DNA of 64,000 nucleotides from Rhopalosiphum padi. Lineage: Eukaryota > Arthropoda > Insecta > Hemiptera > Aphididae. Where the stretch lies: contig NC_083598.1 of NCBI RefSeq assembly GCF_020882245.1, positions 72,483,714-72,547,713 of the forward strand, read 5' to 3'. Below, in pieces: positions 13,994-27,600 of the stretch (the first letter of the stretch is position 1; each line of letters starts with the position of its first letter). The position numbers and the translations under genes are program-made. The notes beneath the pieces are model-generated. The model did no database searches. It had not been told where the DNA came from and saw nothing but the letters and a program-made list of their open reading frames with translations.

Positions 13994-16900
13994 GTGAGTA
14001 CCTACTGATTGTTCGCTCAGCACCTCTACGGTGAACAATGAGTTTTCTAAACTGACCCATTGGTTGACATATCATCTCATAAATGTATTTTGTCAGTACA
14101 CCTCTCATGTACCTAACCGACTTCTGTCCGAGTGCTTAATGTAGGTAGGTTTAAAATCTGTTGGTCTTTCGTGAAGGATTTTAGTGATTATTTAAAATTC
14201 TACCTACAAAATACCTTATCATTATTGCTACACATTGAGGACATTCAATGAAACCAATCTAATGTCACCATTTTTATATAAAGTTGAATAATTAAGGAGT
14301 ATCTATTTAAAACTATAATACGACAATATTTTAACTAATTATTGGCAAATGATCTCCTGTTTGGGTAATAATAGTATGGCAAAAATGATTTTTTATAGAA
14401 TGCTCTAGATAGAATTCCCTAACTAAAATATTTTAATTGTTTTACTGTTAGTGGTTTAACTAATTGATATATTTTCAATTATAATATATTAATTATAAAG
14501 AATTGAGAACCTACTTAGTTAAATGTAATCTTAAATAACTTAACATACTTGAGTAAGGCTTTTTTTTTGTACCTATTCTTTTTAGTAAAATCTTTATAAT
14601 CTTTATGAAATATGTGAGTTTGATATGCTTACCATTACCTTTAATATAAATTAACACAATTTAACTATCTATACAACTTTTAATAATAATTATTATAGCC
14701 AGTTTTTAAGTTAGCATGGTGAAATTATAAAATGTAGGTTAGGACTCGTACCCAACTGGACTCTTACTTTATTATTTAATAACTATTCAATGCTGTTAAC
14801 ATGACCTAATTCAGTCTTAAACTATGTTATGTTTTAGATTACTTTTATTCGACTATAATGATAAAATCAATTTCAATATCTTTGACTGATGTTTGATTTA
14901 TGTTTAAGATCTTGGTATATAAGTAATAAGAATGTGTTAAATAAAAATATTAATATTAGCCACTGTTATAAAATTCATGTATGTATAAATATGTTGTAGT
15001 AAAAATCTAAAACTAGTTAAAAACAATTGTAACTGTAAAAGTAGATATAGGTATCTAAAATTCTTTAAACTTAAACTAATCATGTTATTATATTTTTACC
15101 GATTTTTACTATTAATGACTATACCTATATATGAAATAATATTATTTTAATTCTACCGAAGTAGTTTGTTCTAAGGTTATATCTAACATTTACTTGAATT
15201 CTGTCAAAATAAAAATCTAGTATTAAATAACGATTAAAATAGTATTATGTTAATATCATTGTATTTTCATTCCTACATGTTTATAATTATTTTACTTTCT
15301 AGTAGCTAAACATATTTTTACCTATATTTGTTTTTAACAGAGTTTTTAATTTAGTTAATGTTAATAATAGGTAAATTAACTTTCAATAGGTACACAATTA
15401 AATACATTTTTTCTTATCAAATATTGTAGACTAAATTGTGAATATTTTAAAAGGTACCTACTATAAAAATTAAAAATTGTACCCAGGTAGTTAATTATTA
15501 CAAATTAAATATTTAGTAGGTATTTGATAAATAATGTGATTCATAATGTTAAAATTGATAGGGTCGGTAAATGTTTTAAATATTATTCCTATACACCTAA
15601 TAATATTAATATAGAAATTAGTTCTGAACTAAAAAAACTAATTATGTGTATTACCTATATCGGGACCTATGTATATCTAATCATTGTCTAATTTTGCAAA
15701 ATATATATTTTTAAAAAGTAAATTAGCAAGAGATATGTAGAGGTACATACTATGATTCTATATTTGACTTTTACCTACTGGAATTAATACTAATTTAATA
15801 GAGGAACCTTATTTATCAACAAAGTATTATACCTGTGAATTAGCTATAACAGCTTGACTTTCATTTTTTATAGATTTCTTTTTACTTCAATTCCATCCTC
15901 CATGAAATCCAAATATGTAGGTATCCCGTATCCAATCGATTAAATAATATTGAAAAATGATACACTTGAATTGTCTATTAATAGTTAATACCTAGTGTAT
16001 TATCTTGGCCACGAACATACAATTATTTATACTTTAAACATTAAAATATGTTCATATTAATGTTATATTAAGAGGATGTTACTAAAAAATGTCACTATAA
16101 ACATAGTTTTGCAAAAACCTCCTCTAAAACCATTCATTGCATTTGTTGTGATCTTACAAGGAACCTATAATACCGTATGATTTAGGCATATTAGGAAAAT
16201 TAATATAAGTACCTAATATAAAAAATAATTAATAGTTGGTACCTAAGTGTGCAGATAAAATATTATAGCTTACAAAAAAATAATAGGTATGTCTTTGAAG
16301 TTTAATGTAAAAGGGGTATTATTAAATAGATAGTTGTATATTATTACTTATTAAAGTTAATTATATTTTCTTAATTTTGTTTGTGAAATTATAAAATTAT
16401 ATATACTATAATATTGAGTATAATATGTAGATAGTATACCAATTCAGTATCAAATGTTACATTCAAATTTAAAATCCTTTTAAAAATATTTATTTTATGT
16501 GGGTAGGTAGTAAAAACTAAAAAGCAAATTATATTTATATCCTTTTTATGAGTTCTTAACACTTAACATTCATACAATTATTAATTGTATCATTGTATTA
16601 TTTAGGTACTTAGTTAAAATGTCTATATTTTTTTTTTATGAATCAAATATTTCTAAGGCAATATTGTCCTAAGTATAAAACCTAATTGGTGCACACTTGA
16701 AAATAATTGTATTCAATTTATTTAAAACTAATTTTATTTATATCTCTTAAGTATTCAGGATATACCAGTGAATAATAATAATATAATATATTTGCAAACA
16801 AACAACATAGTTTTCATAAGTATAACATAATAAGTTTGCTCACCCCCTATAAGCAGAAGCTTGTGTTGGAGGTGAGAGGTTCTTAAATTAGACATTATAT

Positions 16901-19900
16901 ATTAATATTAACAATAAAGTAATCTAGGTGATTAAATTTTTATACAATTAGAAAATAATAATAATATAAAATAGTTGAATCATTTAAAAGTTGTATAAAT
17001 TATGATTTACTAATTAAAAATCAAATATTGGTTACTTACATAATAGGAGTGTACAATTTTGTGACTTATAAAAGATTAAAGTTGTTAACTTATAAGTCTA
17101 CTTATGATATTCTATCAATATTTTATACTTCATGATTATACTAATGTCACGCTGTACTTCTATAAAGTTGAGTATAAAGTTAAAAAAAAATTGCTCAGTC
17201 TTATTTTTATTTTTCAATTACCCATATCTAGAAAATTTCCTTTTTGTTACCAGAGTAGGCTTTGAAATCTTAAATTCCTATCTTAATTAGTGTTCCCAAG
17301 GCGCTATTTCTTCTCTTATTCCGAACACCTTATACACAGTGGACCATCCAATTACCCCTCACACTTCAGTAGTGAATTTTCTAAATACATAATTATATGT
17401 GTCTCTTTGTGTCTCTCATGACTACCTATAAATTATCAGTCAACACTTACAAAATTACTCATAATCTATGGAACGACTGTCCATGGTAGGTATTCCGATT
17501 AGAAAATAGAAATAAATAATATTTCCACCCATTTTACTATTACTTATAAATAAAGGTCAGTACCATCAATTTTCTTAAACAATCAAAGCATTAACCTTCA
17601 GTGTTCGTTACTTAGGTTTGACATTATACCAACATCTACCTAGGACCAAAAACGGATTGTTTAACTATGTTAATCTAAAAAGTAAACTTTTGTGATATTT
17701 CTTAAACAAATCTATACTTATGAGATATCTGCAAGGTCTGGTATGTAGTGCTGTAAAAAAAAATTATAATATCTATAAAATTTAAACCATCTCAGAAATA
17801 GTAAATTGATCTACAGTGTCACTCTCACCTTAAAATCTTCAAAATCTGATCCTTGTCTTTGAAACATTTTACCGAGAAATTCTCATTGCATAGCATAAAG
17901 AAAACTAATTTAAAGACAAAACTTCAATAAAAAAAAAAAAAGAGATGTAAACTCATAATATAATTCAAGGGAAAAGTGTTACCGCTGGATGATTTTTCCC
18001 AACTTAAGCCATTCATGTATTACTTATTATTAATAATACCATTATGTAGTATGTTTTTTGTAAATTAATTTACATTTATTATAATTTTAAATGCATTTTT
18101 GAAAAAAAAAATTTCAAGGTAATATTACCTACCTATATTTCAATATGTAGTTGACCATCATACTGTGTGTATTCCACATCAAGTGATAGTCAACTAAGAG
18201 TAGACTTCTTGGATGTCAAGATTATTAAATAAAAATATCATGAAAATAGATTGTATAAATATTTCATGATCAAAAAAATCAAAACTTATTCCAAGTCTTA
18301 TCCAAATACAATTTAATTGACCTTTTTCCTAAATTTTATCCAATTATTCATATATTATCATGACAGTAAAACCAGTTCATATTAATAAACTATTTATCAA
18401 AAATCTTGATATTAAATTACACTTGTATAACCATCTACAATTTAAAATCTCACACAAGTATGATTTGATAGGTTAATTAATCAATGAATACATTCATATA
18501 TACGTTCAAACGATATTTTTCAAAACATTTCATAACCAGATCATTGATTAATATGGAATCCTGTATGTAATTAACATAGATATAAACTATAAAATATTAT
18601 ATTTAGATAATAGTAATTTAATTTAAAAAATAACATTTTAATTCTGTTTCTTTTAATCATATCTGTATTTTTACTTATATTGAAAAAACAAATGTTCAAA
18701 AAACTATCGATAAAAAGTTGACGCAGTGCTGTAACTAGAGCCATTTATTTTGTAATAATTATATTCTTACAATTTTTAGACAAGTTTTTAGACTTCTCAA
18801 TTTTTCAAACATGTTTTACTTTTGTTTAATATTTCATATATTATACACATAGGTAAGGTGTACTAATTATTTAAACACTTTTTTGTCATCCTGTTCGATA
18901 ATCTTTTGTTTGAATAAAAAAATGTATTTATTTTTTGTTATAAAATATTTTTATAAACATAATTTTTTTTTTTAATATAATTAAATAATAGATAATACCT
19001 ATGTATTTAATGTTTGCACTAACAAACAAGTTTAAACAATATCACATTTATGGAAAATACAAAATTTCACCAAAAAATAAATAAATTATACAATTTTTTT
19101 CAAGTTAAATTTACAAATAAAATGTAATTTAGAATAATTTTAAACTAACCCTTGATGTTTAATGTAAGTAAGTATAAAATTTGGGGAAAAAGAGGTTTCA
19201 TACCTGAAAACTCATATGATAAATAATTTAAAAATGTTTATTTATTAATAAAATATATAATTTTAGAATATATTTTAACATTTTAATAAATTAACAATGC
19301 TATTGTGACATAACGAGAAATTTATAAATAATAAGAACTTTCAAATGTGCAAAATACACAGATATTCTAATATAGACAATTATTTTCTATCCATGCTAAA
19401 ATAATATATCAATATATTAGGTACAAACTTATATAAATACAACATGTGTTTTAAATTTCAATATTTGCACTAGAAAATGTAAATTATTATATACTCGCAG
19501 GAAGTCGAATTTTTTAACAACATTTTAAAGTTGATGGATTGTATTTATCATTAAATTTTTTTTCGTTTTCGCTTAAAAAAAAGGCTTAAATATTTCTTTT
19601 TATATATTTTAACAACTTTAAATTTATTTTTCAGTGTTCATACTTATTTACTAATAGTAAAAAAAATATTTATAAAACCGATTTTCACATTACTTCGTGA
19701 TGACGAGTGATTACATTAAATACCACAGAATATAGAACATACTCAAGAACATATTATATTTAAATTTACCACTTTACCATCAACTAAGTTACTATAAATA
19801 TATAATAATAGGTCGCCAAACGCTAGCGTAAATAATGATAAAAACATCTTCAGGGGTTCAAGAGGATTTTTTTTAATGTTAACTGTATAAATTTAAATTT

Positions 19901-21624
19901 CTATGTTCTATTAATATTTTTCAGTTGGCTTCTAGGAGTTTGTTTTTCTTGGAGGGCTACCCCCAAACAATCCCTTATTTACGCTATAGGACGATTTTTA
20001 ATATTTTTCTATTACCACAGATTTATATAGTAAGTCTATTAAAAGTCAGTTAATGAAGTCATACGTTTTTATAATAATATTTTGATGGGGCGTCTTCGTC
20101 GTCTTTGTAGACCTGTTGTTCTTCCGAAATTGACTTCACTATAACAATAGATCTGATGCAATAATTATTTGATCTTCGATACCTACCCGTTAACGTGTTC
20201 CTTACTTTATAGTCGCCATCGATTTTTAAAGTACCTGTATCTATGTTTTTCTATATGTTTTTATTTTTTAAAACATTAGTTAAAATAACATTGCTACTAA
20301 TGCTACTAGCATAACGTTACGTCTATATTATGTACTTTTTTTCATTATCTAAAAATTGTTTTTATGTGCTATTATTTGATAACGGTATTGTTGATACCCC
20401 AAAAATGGTTCCAATGAATAAGTATTTTTCATAATAATTTGTATTTAAAGCAAGTAAAAAATAATTTTTTTTTTTAATTTTGGCGGTGAGGTGTGAGTGC
20501 ATAGACGTGTAGTACTGTATATATTTACTCTGCGTACTTCGATAAAAATACAATATCACCGATAAATCTAGATTGTAGGTCCTAGGTATATTATACATTA
20601 TTGGGACTATTAAAAAGATCTTTTCAATGGATATATCGAAGTGTTGAAAATATAATATGTAAGTACTAAGTAAAATAAAACCGTTTAAAAAACATAACAT
20701 ATCCATATCCACTGACAATATCAAGGTTTGTGTTTTATTTAAAAAAAACAGCTTGATTTACAACCAAACATTTTTCTATTTTATTTATTATATAATATTT
20801 AAGTTTTACTTTTAAATTCACTTCTCGGTATTTTATAATAAATCCGCCTGAACGTATTTTTACTTTGTTGCACGTGTGACGGACAAAAAAATTCGTTGTA
20901 TTAGTTGTGTTTTTTAAACTTGATTAAACCATAGATTAAACTTGATGACCCCATTTTATTGAGAACTGCTCACTTCTATAAAATCAAACTTGCTTGCTAT
21001 ATTTTGGTAATTTCACTCGCGATCAAAATGTGCTCATTTAAACGCGATCTTATTATTTACAGAATTATTTCAAAATAAAGTTTTTATTTATTTTAATGCC
21101 TTTTTCTTTAAAAGAAATTTACAAATCAGTCGAATAAAATGTTTCAAATTCTTATTTTTATTTAATAGTATAATATGTATTATATTTTATTATAGTACCT
21201 TGTACCTACTTGTATATTTCGCTAATAACTATTAATCAGTTGTACATTTTTTATTCCACTATATTATTCATTATGTTAATATGTCTCATTATTAAATTAC
21301 AAGTATATTTCGATAAGTCTATTTTATTTCTCGTTATTGTATAATAAATGATTTATGTTAGTGGAAAAATAAGTAAAGAATTAATTTTTAATATAATATC
21401 ATAAATTTAAAATAAAATTGAATTCAAGTTAGAACTTTTACATAGTCATCTAAAATACTCTTTGTTTTTAATTCTAAATAAAAGGTAAATTTGTTTTACA
21501 ACGATGTGTGTGATTTTTTTTTTATCTTTGTTCATCTTTGTCCAACACAAGCTTCGCTTAAAGGAGAAAGATAATCGAAAATGTTACTCAATAATAATTA
21601 ATGTATTTATGTCTTTTTCGATTA

Positions 21625-21659
<35 letters not shown>

Positions 21660-24600
21660 GATATAGTAGAAAAAATGTTTCGATCTTCGACTTTGCAAAT
21701 TGAAACTATTTGATATTTTTGGAAGTAAAAATTAATATTCAGTTCTTTTCAAAATAACCGCTATTACTTAAGCGTACCTATAGTCACATTCTTTTTTATT
21801 AACGTTTAAAATTAAATATTGGATACCTATAAAAACGTATTCCTAATAACGATTTATCTCTTAATATTCTTGTCATTTTATTATTATTTAAAAAATATTT
21901 ATCGTAACAACTTATAACATTCCTTTAGTACTCAAATTATCATTTTCTATGTACAGTAAAATTATCAACACAATTAGATTAATTTTAAGTTATTTGAAAT
22001 TTTCGAATGTTTTTAATATTTTTTTTTTTATAAATGTTGATAAAGATTGTCATGCTTGATCAACCATAAAAGCTTTAAAATGTATTTTCAAGATTCCTGG
22101 TAATTTTTTTTTTTTAGTGATTTAAATATATTAATAATATATATGCATAATTTTGTGTATGTGTTTAAAGTTAAAATTTTACCAAATTTGGTATTTTGTA
22201 GTTAATTATAAAATTCATAATTCAGTATTTAGTTCCTCGTGAGATATTCTTATATATGAAGCCTAAAAGTCTAAAAAATATTTAATTGTATAAATATTTC
22301 AATTTCAACAAAATTAGATATCTAAAAGATAAATAACGATTGTTTTTTATTATTATTTTGTTGTAATGCAAAAAATATTATATAGTATATACACAATTTA
22401 GAATACTTAGATTAATTTTAAGCTACCTATTTACTAGGAACCTTGTTCACGCCATTCTGCATTATTAGCTTAGACATTAATAACAGCTATCTTAGCTTTC
22501 AGCTATAGTATATAATATATACGACTTGTTTTTAGTAAAAATTAGTGCAACCTATTTATATTGATATTTATATAAATACACTCGTAAATATATATAATAA
22601 ATTGGCCTTTAAAATATAATCTTCAACTCAGAATCAATTTTATTGTATAACAATTCGAAACTTTCTATACAGCAGAGCGAGTTCTCCGATTTATAGTTTT
22701 GTAAAATTCAATCTTATCTTGAAAATTTATTTTTATGAACTATGATTTTTAAATTAAGTGTCTTATATTTTACACGATATTTTCTTTTTTTTTTTTTTAA
22801 AGAATTATCCTAGGATATGTAATTGTATATTCAAGACCTATATAAGTCTATAGTATGTATTAGAAATGTATAATTGCGGACTCTTTTTATCACTATAATT
22901 GTGGAGGCGTAGTTTAAAGGTTAATGACTAATAAGTAATAATTCTCATGTTTTTATCTGTTCCTGCTATCATTTTAAATGTGTTAAATACGTACCAAAGT
23001 CTGACTACCCACTATCATATTATCGTCAATCCCATGTAAGGCCATTTATATTATTGGTATCGGAATCACTTGAATTTTTTTTTATAGTAAGTAATAACCT
23101 ATTAGTCTGCTGAAACAAATAATTTATTTTAGTCTTAATTTATCTGTTATAATTATTATTATGGTATATTATAATCTAAATAACCATAATCCCTATATTT
23201 GTTAGAAAATTTCAATATTATATTTGATCCCTTTATACTAGTTTGTAAAGTTATTAATTATTATTTAGATTCATGTATAACTTGTACTATGTGACATTTG
23301 CTATGTATTTGATATCCAATTGCACAATTTGTGATGGTTATATGAAACTAACAATATTATTTTCGATCAATTGTTTATTATTCGAATTACAAATCCGCTA
23401 GTTCGAAGCATCAATGTCAAATGATAAAATTATAAGAGCCCAGGGGAAAGAAACCTAGTAAAAAGATGATACCCTGCAGGTATTTTCTGGTAGAATATGT
23501 ATATTTTTTATTAAAACCTTTATTATCGTCCTTGACATTTTTTTTCGTTAGCAGGGCTTAAAACTATAACCTCGATAATATAAGTTTTTCCTCCCTGCCA
23601 AGTATATCTAATTGAATTTCATTTATGGCTAAAGCAAACGCATCACGTTTTGATACGTGTCTTGTGAAGTTGCAAGGCCATGATTTTGATATCCACATGG
23701 GATTTTGTTATATGCCAGCCATTAAAAATCACTATTCTGTTTACGTAATCTCTGTTAAGGACAAATTTCAAACTATTAGTTATGATGACTCACGAATACA
23801 TAATTTTTAATATAGAAAATTATACGAAAATTAGCTATACATTTATATAACAATTTTATTTGTGTATATTTTTTTATATCTAGTCTTGAAAAAAATATAA
23901 AAAAATATTTTAATAATGGTTTAGAAATGCTGATAAAATAATGTTATATAAAAGTTTGTATACACGATAGAAACACTTAGGAAAATCTATTTACTAATGC
24001 GTGAACTATAGTACCTACTTAAGTACCTAATTTAGGCTATAATATTAAGTTTAAAAAGTAAATATTTCAAAAATACTTAACAACCGAAATTTTTTAATCC
24101 CTTAATAATAATATGTAGATGACTGTATTATATTCATAATTTAACTTCAAGCTTTACTTAATAGATAGTCTAAGTTACCTGCATTATTTTATATTATTTC
24201 AAACCATGTTTTTTTTTTGAAATACGATAAAAATAGTACTTCGTGTTATACCATGTTATTATATTATAAATATTTAATTGGGTGATGGAACAAAGAAATG
24301 TATTTCCTTAAAATGAAAATTATTGCTTATAAAATCCTACACAATGAAATTATTATGAAAATATACAACAAAGAACATTAATTGTGCACTTCGCTTTAAA
24401 CATGTGTGTTAGTAAAATGTTTTTAATTTGTTCTATTTTATGTGCTCGCATAGATCTGGTCGTAAAGGGACGAAGTTTATCGTCTAGAAGTATTTCTATA
24501 GTTTCCAGATGTGCATTTTGAATGAGTATAAAGTATATTTCAATTTTCTACTTAAGAGTTTATTACATTTGGCTTGAAGAATAACTCAGTTAAAATTCAA

Positions 24601-27600
24601 TGCTCAATTTATACGTTGTTTAATTATGTATAATGTAATGTATAAATATAAAATATCCATTAGAATTTAGTATATCTATATGAATACACAATAATTACGA
24701 TAATTACGTACTTGTTGATTATAGTTTATTATTATACTATAATAATTACAATTTACCATTTGATTTTTAATAAAAAATTGAAATACATAAATATATTTCA
24801 TCGGGTTATTAGTAAATTTAGTTAGTTAGGTTTATTAGTTATTTTTAAAATACAGTTATGCATTAAAGATATAAATTAAAAAATATCTTCATGAAATATC
24901 TTATATATTATATATAATTAATTGTATTTATTTTAATTAAATTTAAATATTATATATTTTCCTATGAATATATATATTTTTTATAAACAATTTTCTACTC
25001 TTCGGAAATTCTAACAATAATAAAGACCGAATGTGAAGAAAATTATATATTTATACAATCTACATTAATGTGTTATAATGGGTATATTTTTATGCTGATT
25101 AGATAATTTTTAAAAATATTAAATAATTTTGTACGTAATTATTTAACGTAAATTATACGTAATAAGGGGTAAACACTCAAAGAATACGAATTTTTTTTAC
25201 AAGATTTTTATGAATTTTTATCTTAAAAAAGACGACTAAAAAAAAATTTGATTATATATATATATAATTTATAGCTATTAAAATTCTGTTTTCTTTTACA
25301 AAGTATACAATATTTTTATGAAACTTAATTCTATGTATTATTTTGGATAGATTAAAAAGAATAATAATTTATCAAAATTATAAATACTTACCAATTACAC
25401 TAAATTATCTAAAATATAATTATAATATTCTTCATATGTTATAATTAAAGTTAATTATTCAGGTACCTATCTAAATAATCAATATAAAATATTTATTTAT
25501 TTATTTTCAAAGTATTTATCAGTAAATAATTAAATTGAAGTTCTTAGTCTAGCCTTTTTTTCTTAATGTATTAACATCTATTTAACTAATTCAAATTTAT
25601 TTTATTTCGAAACTATTGGATTTGTTGTATCTTTTAAAATATTAAGTTTTATAAATGTGTGCCATAATATTTTTACTAATAAAAGCAAACAAAAAATCAT
25701 CGTAAAAATTCATCCGTAAATTATTGCCTTATTAGCAATGATTTCTGATACCTCACTTTTTATATTTCGGTTTAACCCTTGTTAACTGATTACCCTAGAA
25801 GGACTAGTCGCGGTCATTACTGTTCTTATTATTACTAACTAGGTATAATTATTAAAAAAAACTTTAAAATAAACTGACTAATTTTTTCAACAATATTGAT
25901 TATAACATATTTATTTATTTTATTTTACGGGCTTAGCCCTTTGACAAAAGTAAACATATAAAAATCTTATAGTGATAGCAAATACTTACAAATATACAAA
26001 TATATTACAACGATGCTAATACGCTAATATGTATATGTGTACAAAATGTATATATTATATAATATATACATTATATAAATATTTTAAAATTTATATTTTA
26101 CGTACATCTATTTAATTTGATTTCAAAGACTCCGTTTTTAAGTAGTAACAATAGCTTCTTCAATATACTACTCTACAGTAATGATCAGAATGAATACATA
26201 TTAAAAACATCAAATAGAAAATAAATGTATTTTTTTCAATTTAAATTGAAATATATTTTTTATGTTAAGTATTAAACTTAAATTTATTTTACCCAAATGT
26301 GTTTTAATAAATATATTATGTATACTTAATTTAATTCCATTACATTTTTAAGTTTTGATGCTTTTTTGTACAAAAGTTATTTTGTTAACATTATTTTAAT
26401 ACAATTAAAAAAAAGTTGACTCAATCTTGCACAACCTATAATGGGTAGAATGTAAATGAATCATGTAATTTATGTATATCTTCTAATTTCGAGGTTAACT
26501 CAATATTTATAAAAATGTCAATACAACGACCTAGATCATGTAAAAACTCTTTCTAATTTTTGTGCATTATTTTAAAATATACAAAAAAAATTAAAAAACA
26601 CTTAATTTAATTTTTTATTTGTTAGAAAAATGCAATTTATTTTTAATTATAACGAAACAATGATACAGACAAATCGAAACTTTTAAATTTAAACAAATAA
26701 TTTTATCGGAATTCTAAATGAAAACTATTCAAGAATATTGATTAAATACATTATCTAAACCATTGTGAATGTAGAAGTTATACCATAATATTATATTGTA
26801 CTTATAGTCTTATACTTATGTACATTTGAATGATTTACCTATTTTATGTATAAACATAATGTAACTTTATCTGTACAAATAACTCCTATTTAATTAATTA
26901 AAATGAAATAATAGTAAGTATATATTAAAAATCTAGCTTTATAAATTTATTTTCTACACTTTAACTAAGTATAATTATTAAGAAACTTAAGAAATATTAT
27001 TATTATTCATAAAAAAAGACTAAAGTAATATTTTTTAACTTATTTTAATAAATAAATTAAAAAATTATAATTTTAAGATAACTCGCATCGTAATAAATTA
27101 TAATTGTCATATCTATTAGAAATACCAGTTTAATCTATCTGTGATAAAGGTACAAAAGTAATTTTATTATCTATACACTATTCGGGTACTAGGTAGGTAA
27201 TAAAACGTTGAATGTAAATTTAAATACCCAAACCTAATTTTCAAAATTATAAACATTTATTATTGTTTATATTAAAGTTATAAGTGGTTTATACTTGTAT
27301 AATATGTGTGTAGGTAGTAAATGCCATAAATTTGGAATCTGAACACCCACCGGTTACATTTAACGTGTACCACTTTTATTCTGTCAGTAACACATAACCA
27401 ATTGAAGTATGATGGCAATGCTTGCGTTTTTCAAAAAATACATAATAAATTAATAATATGTTTATCGGTGACAACTAGTTGCTACACACCCTTGGCGCCC
27501 CATCTCTACCTGCAAAACGGTTTTATTTAACTGATGATAACGTGAAACCGGAATAGAGGGGTGGATTGTAGGTAGTACTATAGTGGTACGAATCCAGCTC

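Noticed and set aside
11442..14108. Numerous other 60-180 codon frames on both strands in the GC-rich region
   Set aside because: High GC lowers stop-codon frequency. Only the short stretch 13876-13993 matches a known protein, and it is an exon of Galpha-q.
20362..20724. 120-codon minus-strand frame
   Set aside because: Its composition (I, L, Y, F, N, K) is what AT-rich DNA gives by chance. No domain, signal or splice context supports it.
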